A stretch of DNA of 54,722 nucleotides from a virus, in IMG/VR virus record IMGVR_UViG_3300018083_000035, positions 1-54,722 of that record, one strand, 5' to 3'. Made by a program: the position numbers and the translations under genes. Below the pieces are notes generated by a model. The model saw only the letters and a list, made by a program, of their open reading frames with translations. It was not told the DNA's origin and ran no database searches. Position 1 is the first letter of the stretch, and each line of letters opens with the position of its first letter. Positions 46,413 through 54,722 of the stretch are shown piece by piece.

Positions 46413-48152
46413 ATGAAGCAATACCGCCACCGGCGCAGTGCCAACCCGGCCAATGCGTTCCCCAATCCGCTCGAGCCCGGCGAATTGGCGGTGAATACTG
46501 CCAATCGGCAGTTGGCGGTCGGCGATGCCAACGCCGGCAGCGTCGGCGTGCCACTGCCGTTGCTGGCGATCCGCTACTTCGACGCCCGCGCCAGCTACGC
46601 CGCCGGCGATATGGTGGTGCAAGCCGGCAAGCTTTACACCGCCAATGCCGCGGTCCCGCCTGGCGCGTTTAACGGCTCGCAGTGGACCGAGTTCACCGGC
46701 GGCGGCGGCACCGCCACCGACCCGACCAAGGTGCTGAAGACCGGCGACACCATGTCGGGGCATTTGTTTCTGCCGACCGGCCCAGCTGCGGCCAATGCGG
46801 TGCGCCGGGATTATGTCGACGCTGCGGATCTGGTGCTGACCAACGCTATCAACAATAAATCATCGTTGACGGTTAGCGACACGCCGCCGGCAAGCCCAAC
46901 CGATGGCCAGCTTTGGTGGGAGAGTGATTCTGGGATGCTTTACGTCCGCTATAACGACGGTGTCGGCCCGGCTCAGTGGGTTCAGGCGGTTGCGGTGCCG
47001 AGCTTCGATCCGACCGCGTTCGTCGCCAGGGCCGGCGATACTATGTTTGGACATTTGTCGTTGCCGACAACGCCAGCCGCCGCCAATGCCGTGCGTAAGG
47101 ACTACGTCGACAGTGCGATCGCATCGGCGATGGCTGCGGCGGTGCCGTTCGACGCGCTGGCCTACAACGGTATGCAGATCAATGGCGGCTTCACTGTCAA
47201 TCAGGAGGGGGCGGGTACGGTTTTGCTTACCGGCCATGCCGGCGATAGTTGGTTTTTCTCAGCTAACGGAATACCGGGTGCGCGAGCGACCGTGGATAAC
47301 ACTGCTCCGGTTCTCGGTTTCAGCCATAGGATTTATTCTAACACAGCCACCGGCAAGGCTACGTTGGTGACGAGTGACTACAGCATTATCCAGCAAAGCA
47401 TCGAGGGCTATCGCATGTCCCGGCTAGGTTGGGGGTTTCAAGGTGCGTCGCCAATTACGATCGCGTTCTGGAGCGAACATACCGTTCCCGGCACCTACAG
47501 CATCTCTATTCGCAATGGCCTTAACAATCGCAGCTACGTCGCGACTTACACCCAGAATGTTGGCGGTACGCGAGAGTACAAGACGGTCACCATACCGGGT
47601 GATACCGGCGGACAATGGGACGTATTGAATACTAGCGGGATAGTCATCGCTTTTTGCTCGGCGTGCGGCCCGACTTATACGGCACCGACTGCCAACGTAT
47701 GGGCGGCCGGTAATTATCTCGCCGCCCCAGGACAAGTGAACAGTCTAAATGCCACTGCGCAATTCATGATGCTGCGCGGCGTTTCCATTCTTCCAGGTGC
47801 GTTTGCGCCGACTGCTGCACAGTCACCGCTGATCATACGCCCGTTCGATCAGGAGTTGGTGACATGCCAGCGGTATTATCAAAGATCGACCCAAGGCAAC
47901 TTGGGTAACACTTTGTTCTGGAGTGGCTACGCCAATGCCGGTGCTAGTTACTATGTATCTTCGCCGTTTCGTCCGTATATGCGCGCCGTGCCAGTAATGT
48001 CTTACGCTGTTGTAGCTTTGGCTGGTTTTCCTTCAGCTCAACCGTCGTCGAGTAGCCCAGGAATAGAAGGCGTATGGATATCGGCTGTACCGACTGCTGA
48101 CACAGCGGGGGCGTATTATGAATATTCATACAAAGCTGATGCGAGGTTGTGA
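46413..48152 (+). CDS. tail fibre protein with YRHRR docking N-terminus and adhesin-type C-terminus (579 aa)
   Basis: MKQYRHRRSANPANAFPNPLEPGELAVNTANRQLAVGD is the docking domain shared with 2890-4197 and 50964-52274. Shaft repeats: GDTMSGHL...RRDYVD and GDTMFGHL...RKDYVD. The C-terminal half (NGGFTVNQEGAGTVLL, WFFSANGIPGAR, SIIQQSIEGYRMSRLGWG, closing ELVTCQRYYQRSTQ) is a known type of phage fibre adhesion domain that ends in a CxRYY strand. Stop overlaps the next start (TGATG). Confidence 0.85.
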   Translation: MKQYRHRRSANPANAFPNPLEPGELAVNTANRQLAVGDANAGSVGVPLPLLAIRYFDARASYAAGDMVVQAGKLYTANAAVPPGAFNGSQWTEFTGGGGTATDPTKVLKTGDTMSGHLFLPTGPAAANAVRRDYVDAADLVLTNAINNKSSLTVSDTPPASPTDGQLWWESDSGMLYVRYNDGVGPAQWVQAVAVPSFDPTAFVARAGDTMFGHLSLPTTPAAANAVRKDYVDSAIASAMAAAVPFDALAYNGMQINGGFTVNQEGAGTVLLTGHAGDSWFFSANGIPGARATVDNTAPVLGFSHRIYSNTATGKATLVTSDYSIIQQSIEGYRMSRLGWGFQGASPITIAFWSEHTVPGTYSISIRNGLNNRSYVATYTQNVGGTREYKTVTIPGDTGGQWDVLNTSGIVIAFCSACGPTYTAPTANVWAAGNYLAAPGQVNSLNATAQFMMLRGVSILPGAFAPTAAQSPLIIRPFDQELVTCQRYYQRSTQGNLGNTLFWSGYANAGASYYVSSPFRPYMRAVPVMSYAVVALAGFPSAQPSSSSPGIEGVWISAVPTADTAGAYYEYSYKADARL

Positions 48153-48922
48153 TGGGCATCAACTTTCCATCCTCGCCAGCCATCAATGACCTCTACCCGG
48201 TCCCGGCAGTCGTCGGCATGCCGCAATATCAGTGGAATGGCGTCGCCTGGGTTGCGGTGGCGCCAGCTGCGCAGTTCGTCCTGAAGGCTGGCGACACGAT
48301 GACCGGCGATCTGACGATTGATAAAACGTCGCCGGTCTTGGCCCTCAACGATGTTATCGGCGGCAATACCGCTGATGTCCGATTTAACAGAAACGGTAAG
48401 CGGCGTTGGCTGTGGCGATTGGGAGGTGATGCCGAAAGCGGCGGCAATACCGGATCTAGTTTTACACTGGTGCGCTACGACGACGACGGCGTGTCTGGCG
48501 CTGCCAATGCCATACAGATTAATCGGGCTAATAGTGAAATCTACGTCGCCAAAGACCCAACGCAACTGCTTGGCGTTGCCACCAAGCAGTACGTCGATGC
48601 CGGCGTGCGGGCGATCAATAACATCGGCGTTACGGCTTACACACTCATCCTGTCTGACGCCGGCAAGCTGCTGTCGATCTTCAACGGTCCCAGCAATGCG
48701 GTTAGCATCACCGTGCCGACCAATGCCACGGTGCCGTTCGCTTTTGGTGCGCAGATCGATATTGCTTCATCGATCGCCAATGTGGTGACCATCGTGCCTG
48801 GCGCCGGCGTCACCATCAATTCCGAAAACAGCAAGCGCAAACTGCCGTTGATGGGTTCGTGCGCGACGTTGTCGAAGATCAGTACGGATGTTTGGGTGCT
48901 GTGCGGGAGCCTGATCGCATGA
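48152..48922 (+). CDS. phage fibre-type protein, homologue of 1323-2258 (256 aa)
   Basis: Starts MGINFPSSPAINDLYPVPAV; carries GDTMTGDL and ATKQYVD repeats and a beta-rich C-terminus (TLILSDAGKLLSIFNGPSNAVSITVPTN). Shorter than 1323-2258 and diverged in the middle, but same architecture. TGATG overlap before and ATGA overlap after. Here it precedes the LamG gene; in the left copy its homologue follows it. Confidence 0.75.
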   Translation: MGINFPSSPAINDLYPVPAVVGMPQYQWNGVAWVAVAPAAQFVLKAGDTMTGDLTIDKTSPVLALNDVIGGNTADVRFNRNGKRRWLWRLGGDAESGGNTGSSFTLVRYDDDGVSGAANAIQINRANSEIYVAKDPTQLLGVATKQYVDAGVRAINNIGVTAYTLILSDAGKLLSIFNGPSNAVSITVPTNATVPFAFGAQIDIASSIANVVTIVPGAGVTINSENSKRKLPLMGSCATLSKISTDVWVLCGSLIA

Positions 48923-50961
48923 GCAAGCGCGGCCTCGGCTTCAGTATTCCCAGCGACGACACGCTCTACAACGACGCCTATGTGACGTGGCTCATGCACT
49001 TCGACGGGCCGCAAGGCTCGGCATACGCTATTGATTATTCACGAAAGCAGAACGGGCCGGTTGTCATATCAAACGGGATTATAAGTGCCGGCGGCAAGTT
49101 TGGCCCCACGTCTTTGTCGCTTAATACCCAGAACGGTTTGTGTTATTCGCCGGTCAACCTGGATAATTCATTTAACCTGTCCGACAACGACTTCACGATC
49201 GATTGGTGGGAATACTGCCACGACAACACGGTCGCTCGTCCTTCATTCGAGTGGGACACGCTGGGTGTAGTGTATGTTCCCATGCTAGTCGGCTGGGGAA
49301 CAGACGCACTGTATTTTTACGCCTCCAACGACCAAGCGACTTGGAATTTGGCCGCTTCACTGCCGATGGGAAATCGCCAGGTCGGTGCATGGTGCCATCG
49401 CGCGATCGTGCGCAAAGGTGGCACGTTCTACACGTTCCAGAACGGCATATTGCAAGGCACCCAGGCGGTTGGCGGCAACGGCGTCTTCAATATCTGCACC
49501 TACGGTCCGTGCCTTGGTGCTTGGACTAATCCCGGCGGCTACGCCTACATGTACGGCCATATCGATGAGTTCCGCGTCAGCAACGGCATTGCCAGGTGGA
49601 CCGCTAACTTCACGCCACCGAATGCACAGTACGGACCAGAACCAGACCTGAACACAGTGCTGCTGATGCACTTCGATAACCTGGCGGACTCGTCGCAGTA
49701 CAAGCGCGGCCTCGCCACAGCTTCCGGCGGCGCGGCCATTTCATCGATTACCCCGACGCCATTCGGCGGCGCTTTTTCGCTGTACCTGAACCGGGCGGCG
49801 CAATGCTACGTCAGCTACCCGGATCACGCACACTGGGTCATAGGCACCCAGGATTTCACTGCCGACGCCTGGGTCTATATTAGCGACTATCCCGCTGCCG
49901 GCGACAACTACGCGGTCATCACACAGATGGATGGTGCCGGCGATTACAACAACCGTCATCTGATGTTGTACATCAATTCGGATGGCGCGGTTGTATCGGA
50001 TGCGAACAACGCCGGCGTGCAAGTGTATTTCACCGGATCGCCTGGAGCTGCCGTTCCGTTCAATACTTGGACGCACGTTGCAGTCGTCCGCAATGGCACT
50101 GCGGTTCAGATCTACGTCAACGGCACTTTGCGGTCTGGTTTCGCGATACCTGCCGGAACATCGTTTAAAGACTACACCGGGCCGCTGCGGATAGGCGGCA
50201 TGGGCGATGCCGGCGAGAACCGTTTCAAGGGCTACATAGACGAGGTGCGCTTCGTTATCGGCAAGGCACTGTGGACCGCCGAGTTCACGCCACCAGCCGA
50301 GCTGCTCCCCCTCAATCCCGACAAGACTGTGCTGCTGCTGCACTTCGACGGCAATTTCAACGACAGTTCGCGAGAGCGGCAGGTAGTACAGAAGGCCACC
50401 GCGGTTATCGATATACAACAGAAGAAGTTTGGCACCGCGGCTGCACTCTTCAGCGGCGGCCAGCTCTGCTACGTTCCGACAGCTCCAGCCAGTCTGAACT
50501 TCGGCACTAGTGATTTCACCATCGACTGCTGGCTCTACAATACCGGCTCCCCCGGTGTTAACCGCGGACTGTTTGGCCGATGTAATCCAAGCCTGACAGA
50601 ACTATCGCACGGCGCGCTAATGGGCACCGACAACCGTATGCAGTGCTGGTTTGGTAAGACCGGCAGCGATTGGGTTACCCAGGGCGTGGTTGGCGTTCAC
50701 GATGTCACACCCAATGCGTGGCACCACTGGGCTGTAACCAGACAGGCTGGCGTTTTCAGATCGTGGCTCGATGGTGTGCTAGACGCGGGACCGAACGACT
50801 ACGGCATGTTTCCGATCTACGTCAGCACCTGGTCGTTCGTGATCGGCGCGATCGGCAACAACACCAACTACTGGACCGGCTACATCGATGAGTTCCGTGT
50901 TACCAAGGGCAAGGCGTTGTGGACTGCTAACTTCACCCCGCCAACTCAACCGGGCAATTGA
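48919..50961 (+). CDS. three-LamG-domain adhesion protein (680 aa)
   Basis: Three tandem LamG/concanavalin A-like domains, about residues 20-235, 240-460 and 465-680. Each opens with a WLMHFDG/VLLMHFDN/VLLLHFDG strand, has DFTIDWW/DFTADAW/DFTIDCW in the middle and ends with IDEFRV or IDEVRF plus WTANFTPP-like text. Glycan-binding, probably a receptor-recognition protein. The left-edge fragment (1-1321) is homologous to its second and third domains. ATGA overlap at 48919. Confidence 0.85.
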   Translation: MSKRGLGFSIPSDDTLYNDAYVTWLMHFDGPQGSAYAIDYSRKQNGPVVISNGIISAGGKFGPTSLSLNTQNGLCYSPVNLDNSFNLSDNDFTIDWWEYCHDNTVARPSFEWDTLGVVYVPMLVGWGTDALYFYASNDQATWNLAASLPMGNRQVGAWCHRAIVRKGGTFYTFQNGILQGTQAVGGNGVFNICTYGPCLGAWTNPGGYAYMYGHIDEFRVSNGIARWTANFTPPNAQYGPEPDLNTVLLMHFDNLADSSQYKRGLATASGGAAISSITPTPFGGAFSLYLNRAAQCYVSYPDHAHWVIGTQDFTADAWVYISDYPAAGDNYAVITQMDGAGDYNNRHLMLYINSDGAVVSDANNAGVQVYFTGSPGAAVPFNTWTHVAVVRNGTAVQIYVNGTLRSGFAIPAGTSFKDYTGPLRIGGMGDAGENRFKGYIDEVRFVIGKALWTAEFTPPAELLPLNPDKTVLLLHFDGNFNDSSRERQVVQKATAVIDIQQKKFGTAAALFSGGQLCYVPTAPASLNFGTSDFTIDCWLYNTGSPGVNRGLFGRCNPSLTELSHGALMGTDNRMQCWFGKTGSDWVTQGVVGVHDVTPNAWHHWAVTRQAGVFRSWLDGVLDAGPNDYGMFPIYVSTWSFVIGAIGNNTNYWTGYIDEFRVTKGKALWTANFTPPTQPGN

Positions 50962-50963
50962 CC

Positions 50964-52274
50964 ATGACCTCGCACTATCGCCATCGCCGCGACGGCAGCC
51001 CTGCCGCTGTAGCCCCGACCCTGGAAAAGGGCGAGGTCTACGTCAATACCGCCAACCGGCAGATGGCGGTCGGCAACGTCGCCGACGGCCAGCCGCTGTT
51101 CCTGATTGCGGTGCGCTACTTCGATACGCGGTCGCAATACGCCGCCGGCGACTTCGTCGCCAACGCCGGCAAGCTCTATGTCGCGCAAGCCAACATCTCG
51201 CCTGGCGCCTTCAATCCGGCGCAGTGGTTTGCCGCCACCCGAGACCCAGGCGATTCCACCGATCTGAGCAGCTACCTGCCCAAGGCCGGCGGCACCATGA
51301 CCGGGCCGCTGGTCCTGGCCGGCGCTCCATCCACCGATCTAGAGGCGGCCACCCGGAAGTACGTTGACGACTCCACCCCGCCGCCGCCGAACGCGGCCTT
51401 GATTCCGTCGACCGCCACCGGCGCGATCGCCGCCACCAACGTGCAGGACGCGATCGCCGAGCTGGAAGCCGAGAAGGTCGCCAAGGCCGGCGGGACCATG
51501 ACCGGACATCTGTCGCTGCCGACCGTGCCAGCTGCGGCCAATGCCGTGCGCAAGGACTACGTCGACGCCGGCGATAGCACCAACGCCACTGCCCTTGCCG
51601 GCAAGGTCAGCAAGACCGGCGATACCATGACCGGCGACTTGAAGGTCGCCGCCGATACTTACAGCTACCGCGGCGCTAACGTCGGCTACGTCTTTCTCGG
51701 CAGCAACCAGGCCCACTACGTCGGCTTCGACGGCACCAACTACATTATGCCGAGCGGCGGTCTGGGGGTCGGCGGCGGCATTACTGCCGGCGCCGGCACG
51801 TTCAGCGGCTTGCTCGCCGCCAACGGCGGATCTACCCATCCCAGCAATGTTAATCACACCTTCTACAACAATGGCGTCTACTTCGCCTCGGCGACACCCT
51901 CCAGCGTCATGGTGCAAGGCCCGCCCTATCCGACTATCGCCTTCCACTGCCAGGGCTACTTCGGCGCCAACTTCGGCATGAATACCGACGGCAACTTCTA
52001 CATGGGCGGCTGGTCGCACGGCGAAGGCGTGGCCTACAGGTTCTGGACGACACGCGACTTCAGCAACAACCCCGGCAACCCGCTGATCAACGCGCGGTGG
52101 GTATACCTCGGCGACGTGGATTGCGGGTTCAATGGTCCTCTGCAAGAGCCGTGGGGCGGGGCCGGTATCACCGGGATAAGCGGCCCAAGCTCGTACAATG
52201 CTTTCACCGCCCGCTTTCGCCAGTTTCAGATTCAGGTCGCTGATGGCACTTGGGTTGCCACTGGATACGCATGA
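50964..52274 (+). CDS. tail fibre protein, homologue of 2890-4197 (436 aa)
   Basis: ATG 50964 (MTSHYRHRRDGS); TTG 50958 would add two residues. Docking N-terminus as in the other YRHRR fibres, shaft repeats GGTMTGPL...ATRKYVDD, GGTMTGHL...VRKDYVD and GDTMTGDL, and a C-terminal tip nearly identical to 2890-4197 (GPPYPTIAFHCQGYFG onward). The middle differs, so tip and base are more conserved than the shaft. Stop overlaps the next ATG. Confidence 0.8.
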   Translation: MTSHYRHRRDGSPAAVAPTLEKGEVYVNTANRQMAVGNVADGQPLFLIAVRYFDTRSQYAAGDFVANAGKLYVAQANISPGAFNPAQWFAATRDPGDSTDLSSYLPKAGGTMTGPLVLAGAPSTDLEAATRKYVDDSTPPPPNAALIPSTATGAIAATNVQDAIAELEAEKVAKAGGTMTGHLSLPTVPAAANAVRKDYVDAGDSTNATALAGKVSKTGDTMTGDLKVAADTYSYRGANVGYVFLGSNQAHYVGFDGTNYIMPSGGLGVGGGITAGAGTFSGLLAANGGSTHPSNVNHTFYNNGVYFASATPSSVMVQGPPYPTIAFHCQGYFGANFGMNTDGNFYMGGWSHGEGVAYRFWTTRDFSNNPGNPLINARWVYLGDVDCGFNGPLQEPWGGAGITGISGPSSYNAFTARFRQFQIQVADGTWVATGYA

Positions 52275-52690
52275 TGCGGATCATCCACCACGGTACATGG
52301 TCGCCCTACAGGCCAGACGCGCTGCCCGCCCTGTTTCCGGCCAGTGCATTGTTCTGCCGACGCGATGACGGGACCGATTGGTATGAGTTCCTCAAGCAGA
52401 ACGTCTTGCTGCCGGATACGGTGAAGCTCGCGGTCGAGGGCGGCGCCGTCAAGGTCGCGACGCGCGACGCGACGGCGATATGGCCGATCAATCGCCTTGT
52501 GCTTGAGGTGATGGACGACGATGACGAGAGCGATCCGCAGCCGCGCTACCAGGGTATGTGCTACGACACTGAAGCAAACGGTCTGTTGTTGCCGTCGGAG
52601 CCGCCGACGCTGCCGCCGGTCAAGTCGCCGCATGAGCGGCTCGATGAGCTGGAGAAGCGCGTCAAGGCGCTGGAAGCCAGGAAGAAATGA
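52271..52690 (+). CDS. conserved hypothetical protein, copy 2 of 4194-4613 (139 aa)
   Basis: Same length as copy 1, with 8 of 139 residues different by eye (for example KPAV to RPDA near the start, GAT to DGT near 35). Starts in ATGATG overlapping the fibre stop. Coiled-coil end as in copy 1. Close conservation next to variable fibre genes suggests a constant partner such as a fibre chaperone or tail component. Confidence 0.7.
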   Translation: MMRIIHHGTWSPYRPDALPALFPASALFCRRDDGTDWYEFLKQNVLLPDTVKLAVEGGAVKVATRDATAIWPINRLVLEVMDDDDESDPQPRYQGMCYDTEANGLLLPSEPPTLPPVKSPHERLDELEKRVKALEARKK

Positions 52691-52899
52691 TCGAGTACAC
52701 CGGCAAGGTGGCGGGCGAGATCGCCAAGGGGTTGGCGGCCGCGGGGCCGCTCGCGCTGCCGCTGGTGATCATCAATATCGTCTGCCTCGGCGTGGTGTTC
52801 TTCACGCTCTACCACATCTCGTCGGCGTCGGAGCGCCGTGACGCCTTGATTGCCGAGCTGGCTAAGACTTGCCAGCCGATCGCCGGTGCGGTGAAATAA
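52687..52899 (+). CDS. small single-TM protein, holin-like, copy 2 (70 aa)
   Basis: ATG overlapping the previous stop (ATGA), where copy 1 uses GTG. One membrane helix at about residues 24-43 and a charged end with SERRDALIAELAKTCQ. Conserved Cys and SERRD motif in both copies. Same functional caveats as copy 1. Confidence 0.55.
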   Translation: MIEYTGKVAGEIAKGLAAAGPLALPLVIINIVCLGVVFFTLYHISSASERRDALIAELAKTCQPIAGAVK

Positions 52900-52929
52900 G
52901 GCGGCAACCTATAGGGAGGATGCTTTGTT

Positions 52930-53193
52930 ATGAGGAAGGCCAAGCGAAAGCGCCCGGTTGTTGCGCCACGGCGCAAGGTGACTGCGCGGAAGAAGCCGGC
53001 CACACCCCGAAAGAAGAGGAAAGCCAAGATGTCGACCAAGAAGTCCGACGACGAGGAAGAACCCCGCCACACGCCGCGACCGCAACCACCGAATCCGGCC
53101 GATCACAAGGCCGACCCAAAGACGGACCCGATGGGCCAGCCGCCCGACAGTCCGCCCAACCCTAACCTGCCGCCGGAGCCACAGACCAAGTGA
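52930..53193 (+). CDS. basic N-terminus, Pro-rich protein, copy 2 (87 aa)
   Basis: MRKAKRKRPVVAPRRKVTARKKPATPRKKRKAKM, then DDEEEPRH and a Pro/Asp/Lys tail with TDPMGQPPD. Preceded by AGGGAGGA. The Lys/Arg block is conserved, the tail is about 25 residues shorter than in 4852-5190. Confidence 0.65.
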   Translation: MRKAKRKRPVVAPRRKVTARKKPATPRKKRKAKMSTKKSDDEEEPRHTPRPQPPNPADHKADPKTDPMGQPPDSPPNPNLPPEPQTK

Positions 53194-53462
53194 CTGAATG
53201 GCCTAAAAATCCACAACTGCGCATTGGCGGGGAGCTGGAACCAACCGGCCCCGTCAATGTGTTCAATGAGAAGCTGGCGGTCGCTGACGCGGTCAATCGT
53301 GCGATCGACACCAAGACCGCTTATGACGCAACGCACCCGCCGCCGGCGCCAATAACGCCAGAAGTAGTGCCGCCCGGCACGCCGATCAGCGCCGGCGGTC
53401 CCGTTACAATCGACCAATCCAAGTATATGATCGACCTGGCGGCGACCCGACGCCGCCGTTGA
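53190..53462 (+). CDS. conserved small phage protein, copy 2 (90 aa)
   Basis: GTG start overlapping the previous stop, as in copy 1. TEWPKNPQLRIGGELEPTGPVNVFNEKLAVADAVNRAIDTKTAYD is conserved; the end (DLAATRRRR) differs. Directly followed by the lipoprotein gene because the two-TM gene of the left cassette (5495-5698) is absent here. Confidence 0.65.
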   Translation: MTEWPKNPQLRIGGELEPTGPVNVFNEKLAVADAVNRAIDTKTAYDATHPPPAPITPEVVPPGTPISAGGPVTIDQSKYMIDLAATRRRR

Positions 53463-53469
53463 GGCTGTG

Positions 53470-53676
53470 ATGACAGCACACGACTACTTTCTAGTCGCCA
53501 CGGTCTTTGGCGCGGCGCTACTCGCTATCTTATTGTCCGGCTGCATTACGACGGTAATCACCGAGCGGCCGCCGTTTTATACGCGCTACGAGATCGACGC
53601 GATCCAAGCCGAGAACAACTGCCGGGCGCTGGCTCGCAACATGCTACAGATGGAACGCTGCTCGATCAGGAGGTAG
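53470..53676 (+). CDS. small lipoprotein, o-spanin-like, copy 2 (68 aa)
   Basis: GAGG five bases before ATG 53470. MTAHDYFLVATVFGAALLAILLSGC has a canonical lipobox (LSG-C). The periplasmic part keeps TERPPFYTRYEIDAI and two more Cys. Three extra residues after the lipobox compared with copy 1 (ITTVI). Same reading as copy 1: outer-membrane spanin candidate. Confidence 0.6.
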   Translation: MTAHDYFLVATVFGAALLAILLSGCITTVITERPPFYTRYEIDAIQAENNCRALARNMLQMERCSIRR

Positions 53677-53678
53677 CC

Positions 53679-53852
53679 ATGTCTATCGGTCTGTTATTCT
53701 GGATTCTCATGGTGCTGTGGTTCTTCTCTTGGCTAGGTAATACCTACGCGCCAGGTCAATATCCGTGGGCCGTCCACGCCAACAGTTTGCTGTTCTTCGT
53801 CTTGTTGTTTTTGCTCGGCTGGCACGCTTTCGGGTTTGTCATACGCGCATAG
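53679..53852 (+). CDS. two-TM small membrane protein, holin candidate (57 aa)
   Basis: Excellent ribosome site (AGGAGGT) before ATG 53679. MSIGLLFWILMVLWFFSWLGNTYAPGQYPWAVHANSLLFFVLLFLLGWHAFGFVIRA has two hydrophobic helices joined by a short polar turn. It occupies the slot of the soluble 54-residue protein (5900-6064) of the left cassette. It resembles small phage holins in size and topology but shares no visible sequence with 5495-5698. Confidence 0.6.
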   Translation: MSIGLLFWILMVLWFFSWLGNTYAPGQYPWAVHANSLLFFVLLFLLGWHAFGFVIRA

Positions 53853-53853
53853 C

Positions 53854-53880
53854 CGCCAAAAATTTTTTCCGGTTTTCAAC
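53854..53880 (+). promoter_or_regulatory. conserved AT intergenic element, copy 2
   Basis: CCAAAAATTTTTTCCGGTTTTCAAC directly after the stop at 53852 and before the ATG at 53895, the same place as copy 1 although the gene upstream of it is different. That favours a role for the downstream packaging genes or as a recombination junction. Confidence 0.5.
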
Positions 53881-53894
53881 TTAGGGAACTGCAC

Positions 53895-54122
53895 ATGGCT
53901 AGCAAGATCGGTAAGACCGTGAACATCAAGCCGCCGCCGAGCGCCGGCCCGCCGCCGAACACGTCCAAGACCATGGACACCTACACCCACCACACCTCGC
54001 CGATCAAAGGTCCGCAGCCGACGCCGGTCGAGCCGAACACGATGACTTCGTCGCCGAAGGCAAAGATCAGGACGCTGCCGGACGTACCGAAGGCGAAGTA
54101 CAAGCATGACGACGAAGGCTGA
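53895..54122 (+). CDS. Pro/Lys-rich protein before terminase, copy 2 (75 aa)
   Basis: MASKIGKTVNIKPPPSAGPPPNTSKTMDTYTHHTSPIKGPQPTPVEP, then PKAKIRTLPDVPKAKYKHDDEG. Conserved blocks as in 6104-6328 with a different Pro-rich middle. Overlaps the terminase start by 17 bases, as in copy 1. Confidence 0.65.
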   Translation: MASKIGKTVNIKPPPSAGPPPNTSKTMDTYTHHTSPIKGPQPTPVEPNTMTSSPKAKIRTLPDVPKAKYKHDDEG

Positions 54123-54722
54123 AGAGAACGTCCGCCTCAAGCTTCTGAAGCGCAAGCGGGCGATCCTCACGGCCCGCGACGATCTGATAGCGTTTACAGA
54201 ACTGATGATGCCCGACCCCAACTACGACGACGATGTCGGGCAGTCGCTCTATAAACCACAGCCGTTTCACCGCATGATCGGTAGCGCGCTTGAAGAGGTC
54301 GAGCGCGGCGATTACCGGAGGTTGATGATCAATGTTGGGCCTCGGTTTGGTAAGACCACGCTTGCCAGCGCGATGTTTCCTGCTTGGTATGTCGGTAGGC
54401 ATCCTGACCGCTCTATTATTGTTGCTACTTACAACGAGCATTATTCATGGGATCTCGGACGACGTGTCCGAGACATCATGGAAACCCCCGAGTACAAGCA
54501 AGTCTTCCCCGAGGTAGAGATCAAAGTCGGCGCCAATGCAGTCAACCGCGTGCAAACGACCCGTGATGGAGTGGTCTTCAGTGTGGGACGCGGCTCCTCG
54601 ATCACCGGACGTGGTGGTCACTGCATCTTATTGGACGACCCTATTAAGGATCGAACTGAAGCTGACTCAGTCATCGTTAGAGAGAAGCTGTGGCAATGGT
54701 ACAATCAAGTCCTCCGAACTCG
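54106..54722 (+). CDS. terL: terminase large subunit, copy 2, truncated by window end
   Basis: The first 205 residues are present; Walker A GPRFGKTT and Walker B ILLDDP are intact. By eye nine residues differ from copy 1, all within the first 66; residues after that are identical although many codons differ synonymously until about 54560. The last 104 bases match 6825-6928 with one mismatch, 96 of them exactly. Not a broken gene as far as visible; it is cut by the edge. Confidence 0.9.
   Translation, partial: MTTKAEENVRLKLLKRKRAILTARDDLIAFTELMMPDPNYDDDVGQSLYKPQPFHRMIGSALEEVERGDYRRLMINVGPRFGKTTLASAMFPAWYVGRHPDRSIIVATYNEHYSWDLGRRVRDIMETPEYKQVFPEVEIKVGANAVNRVQTTRDGVVFSVGRGSSITGRGGHCILLDDPIKDRTEADSVIVREKLWQWYNQVLRT

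Larger units (their letters stand above)
48919..54722 (+). repeat. diverged second copy of the fibre-lysis-terminase module (vs 1-6928)
   Basis: Gene-by-gene matches: LamG, YRHRR fibre, 139-aa protein, single-TM protein, basic protein, 90/95-aa protein, lipoprotein, AT element, Pro/Lys-rich protein, terminase. Offsets shift from about 49622 at the LamG gene to 47794 at terminase because gene content differs in between. The match fits a circular or terminally redundant genome of about 48-50 kb read past its start through a variant, or a true duplication. Confidence 0.85.

Overview
This 54.7 kb window is almost entirely bacteriophage DNA: a GC-rich, tightly packed tailed-phage genome in which most neighbouring genes overlap by 1-4 bases (ATGA, TGATG and TAATG junctions). 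There is no tape-measure, sheath or tail-tube gene. Instead there is a P22-like portal and adaptor, a T7 gp14-like internal virion protein and several very large virion proteins, so I read it as a short-tailed podovirus-like phage (Caudoviricetes). The host is probably an alphaproteobacterium; high GC and a PEP/VPLPA-CTERM-type tail on one secreted protein suggest this, but it is inference. No integrase and no phage RNA polymerase are visible, and I found no tRNA.

Layout. 1-4.2 kb: tail-fibre and LamG receptor-binding genes, the first cut by the window edge. 4.2-6.3 kb: small membrane, basic and spanin-like genes (a lysis-type cassette). 6.3-16.6 kb: large terminase, portal, scaffold, major capsid, adaptor, tail hub and two GNAT-fold proteins. 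16.6-18.5 kb: five small Pro/Ala-rich proteins in tandem, at least three with the same C-terminal signature. 18.5-27 kb: internal virion proteins, ending in a 1002-residue protein with an M15-type peptidase domain. 27-28.3 kb (minus strand): a secreted CTERM-type protein and two small genes. 28.3-30.3 kb (plus): a Cro-like regulator, small early genes and a DNA methyltransferase. 30.3-36.8 kb (minus): SNF2-type helicase, family A DNA polymerase and PD-(D/E)XK exonuclease. 36.9-39.7 kb (plus): VRR-NUC nuclease, prim-pol and a primase-helicase-like ATPase. 39.7-44.3 kb: a region of different character, with AT-rich noncoding DNA, a GC-rich interspersed repeat array, long perfect palindromes, small orphan genes and a possible small terminase. 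44.3-52.3 kb: fibre genes. 52.3-54.7 kb: a second, diverged copy of the lysis cassette and the start of a second large terminase, cut by the right edge.

The two ends are the same module in two diverged versions. Right-hand genes from the LamG gene to terminase match left-hand genes from base 1 to 6928, with the fibre genes in a different order and different small membrane genes. The simplest reading is a roughly 48-50 kb circularly permuted or terminally redundant genome assembled past its own start through a strain variant. A true duplication is the alternative.

The most unusual signals lie in 39.7-43.8 kb: a 276 bp array of 18 and 30 bp modules next to a perfect palindrome, and two cruciform elements whose flanks are identical while their apical palindromes have been replaced by different, still perfect, palindromes.
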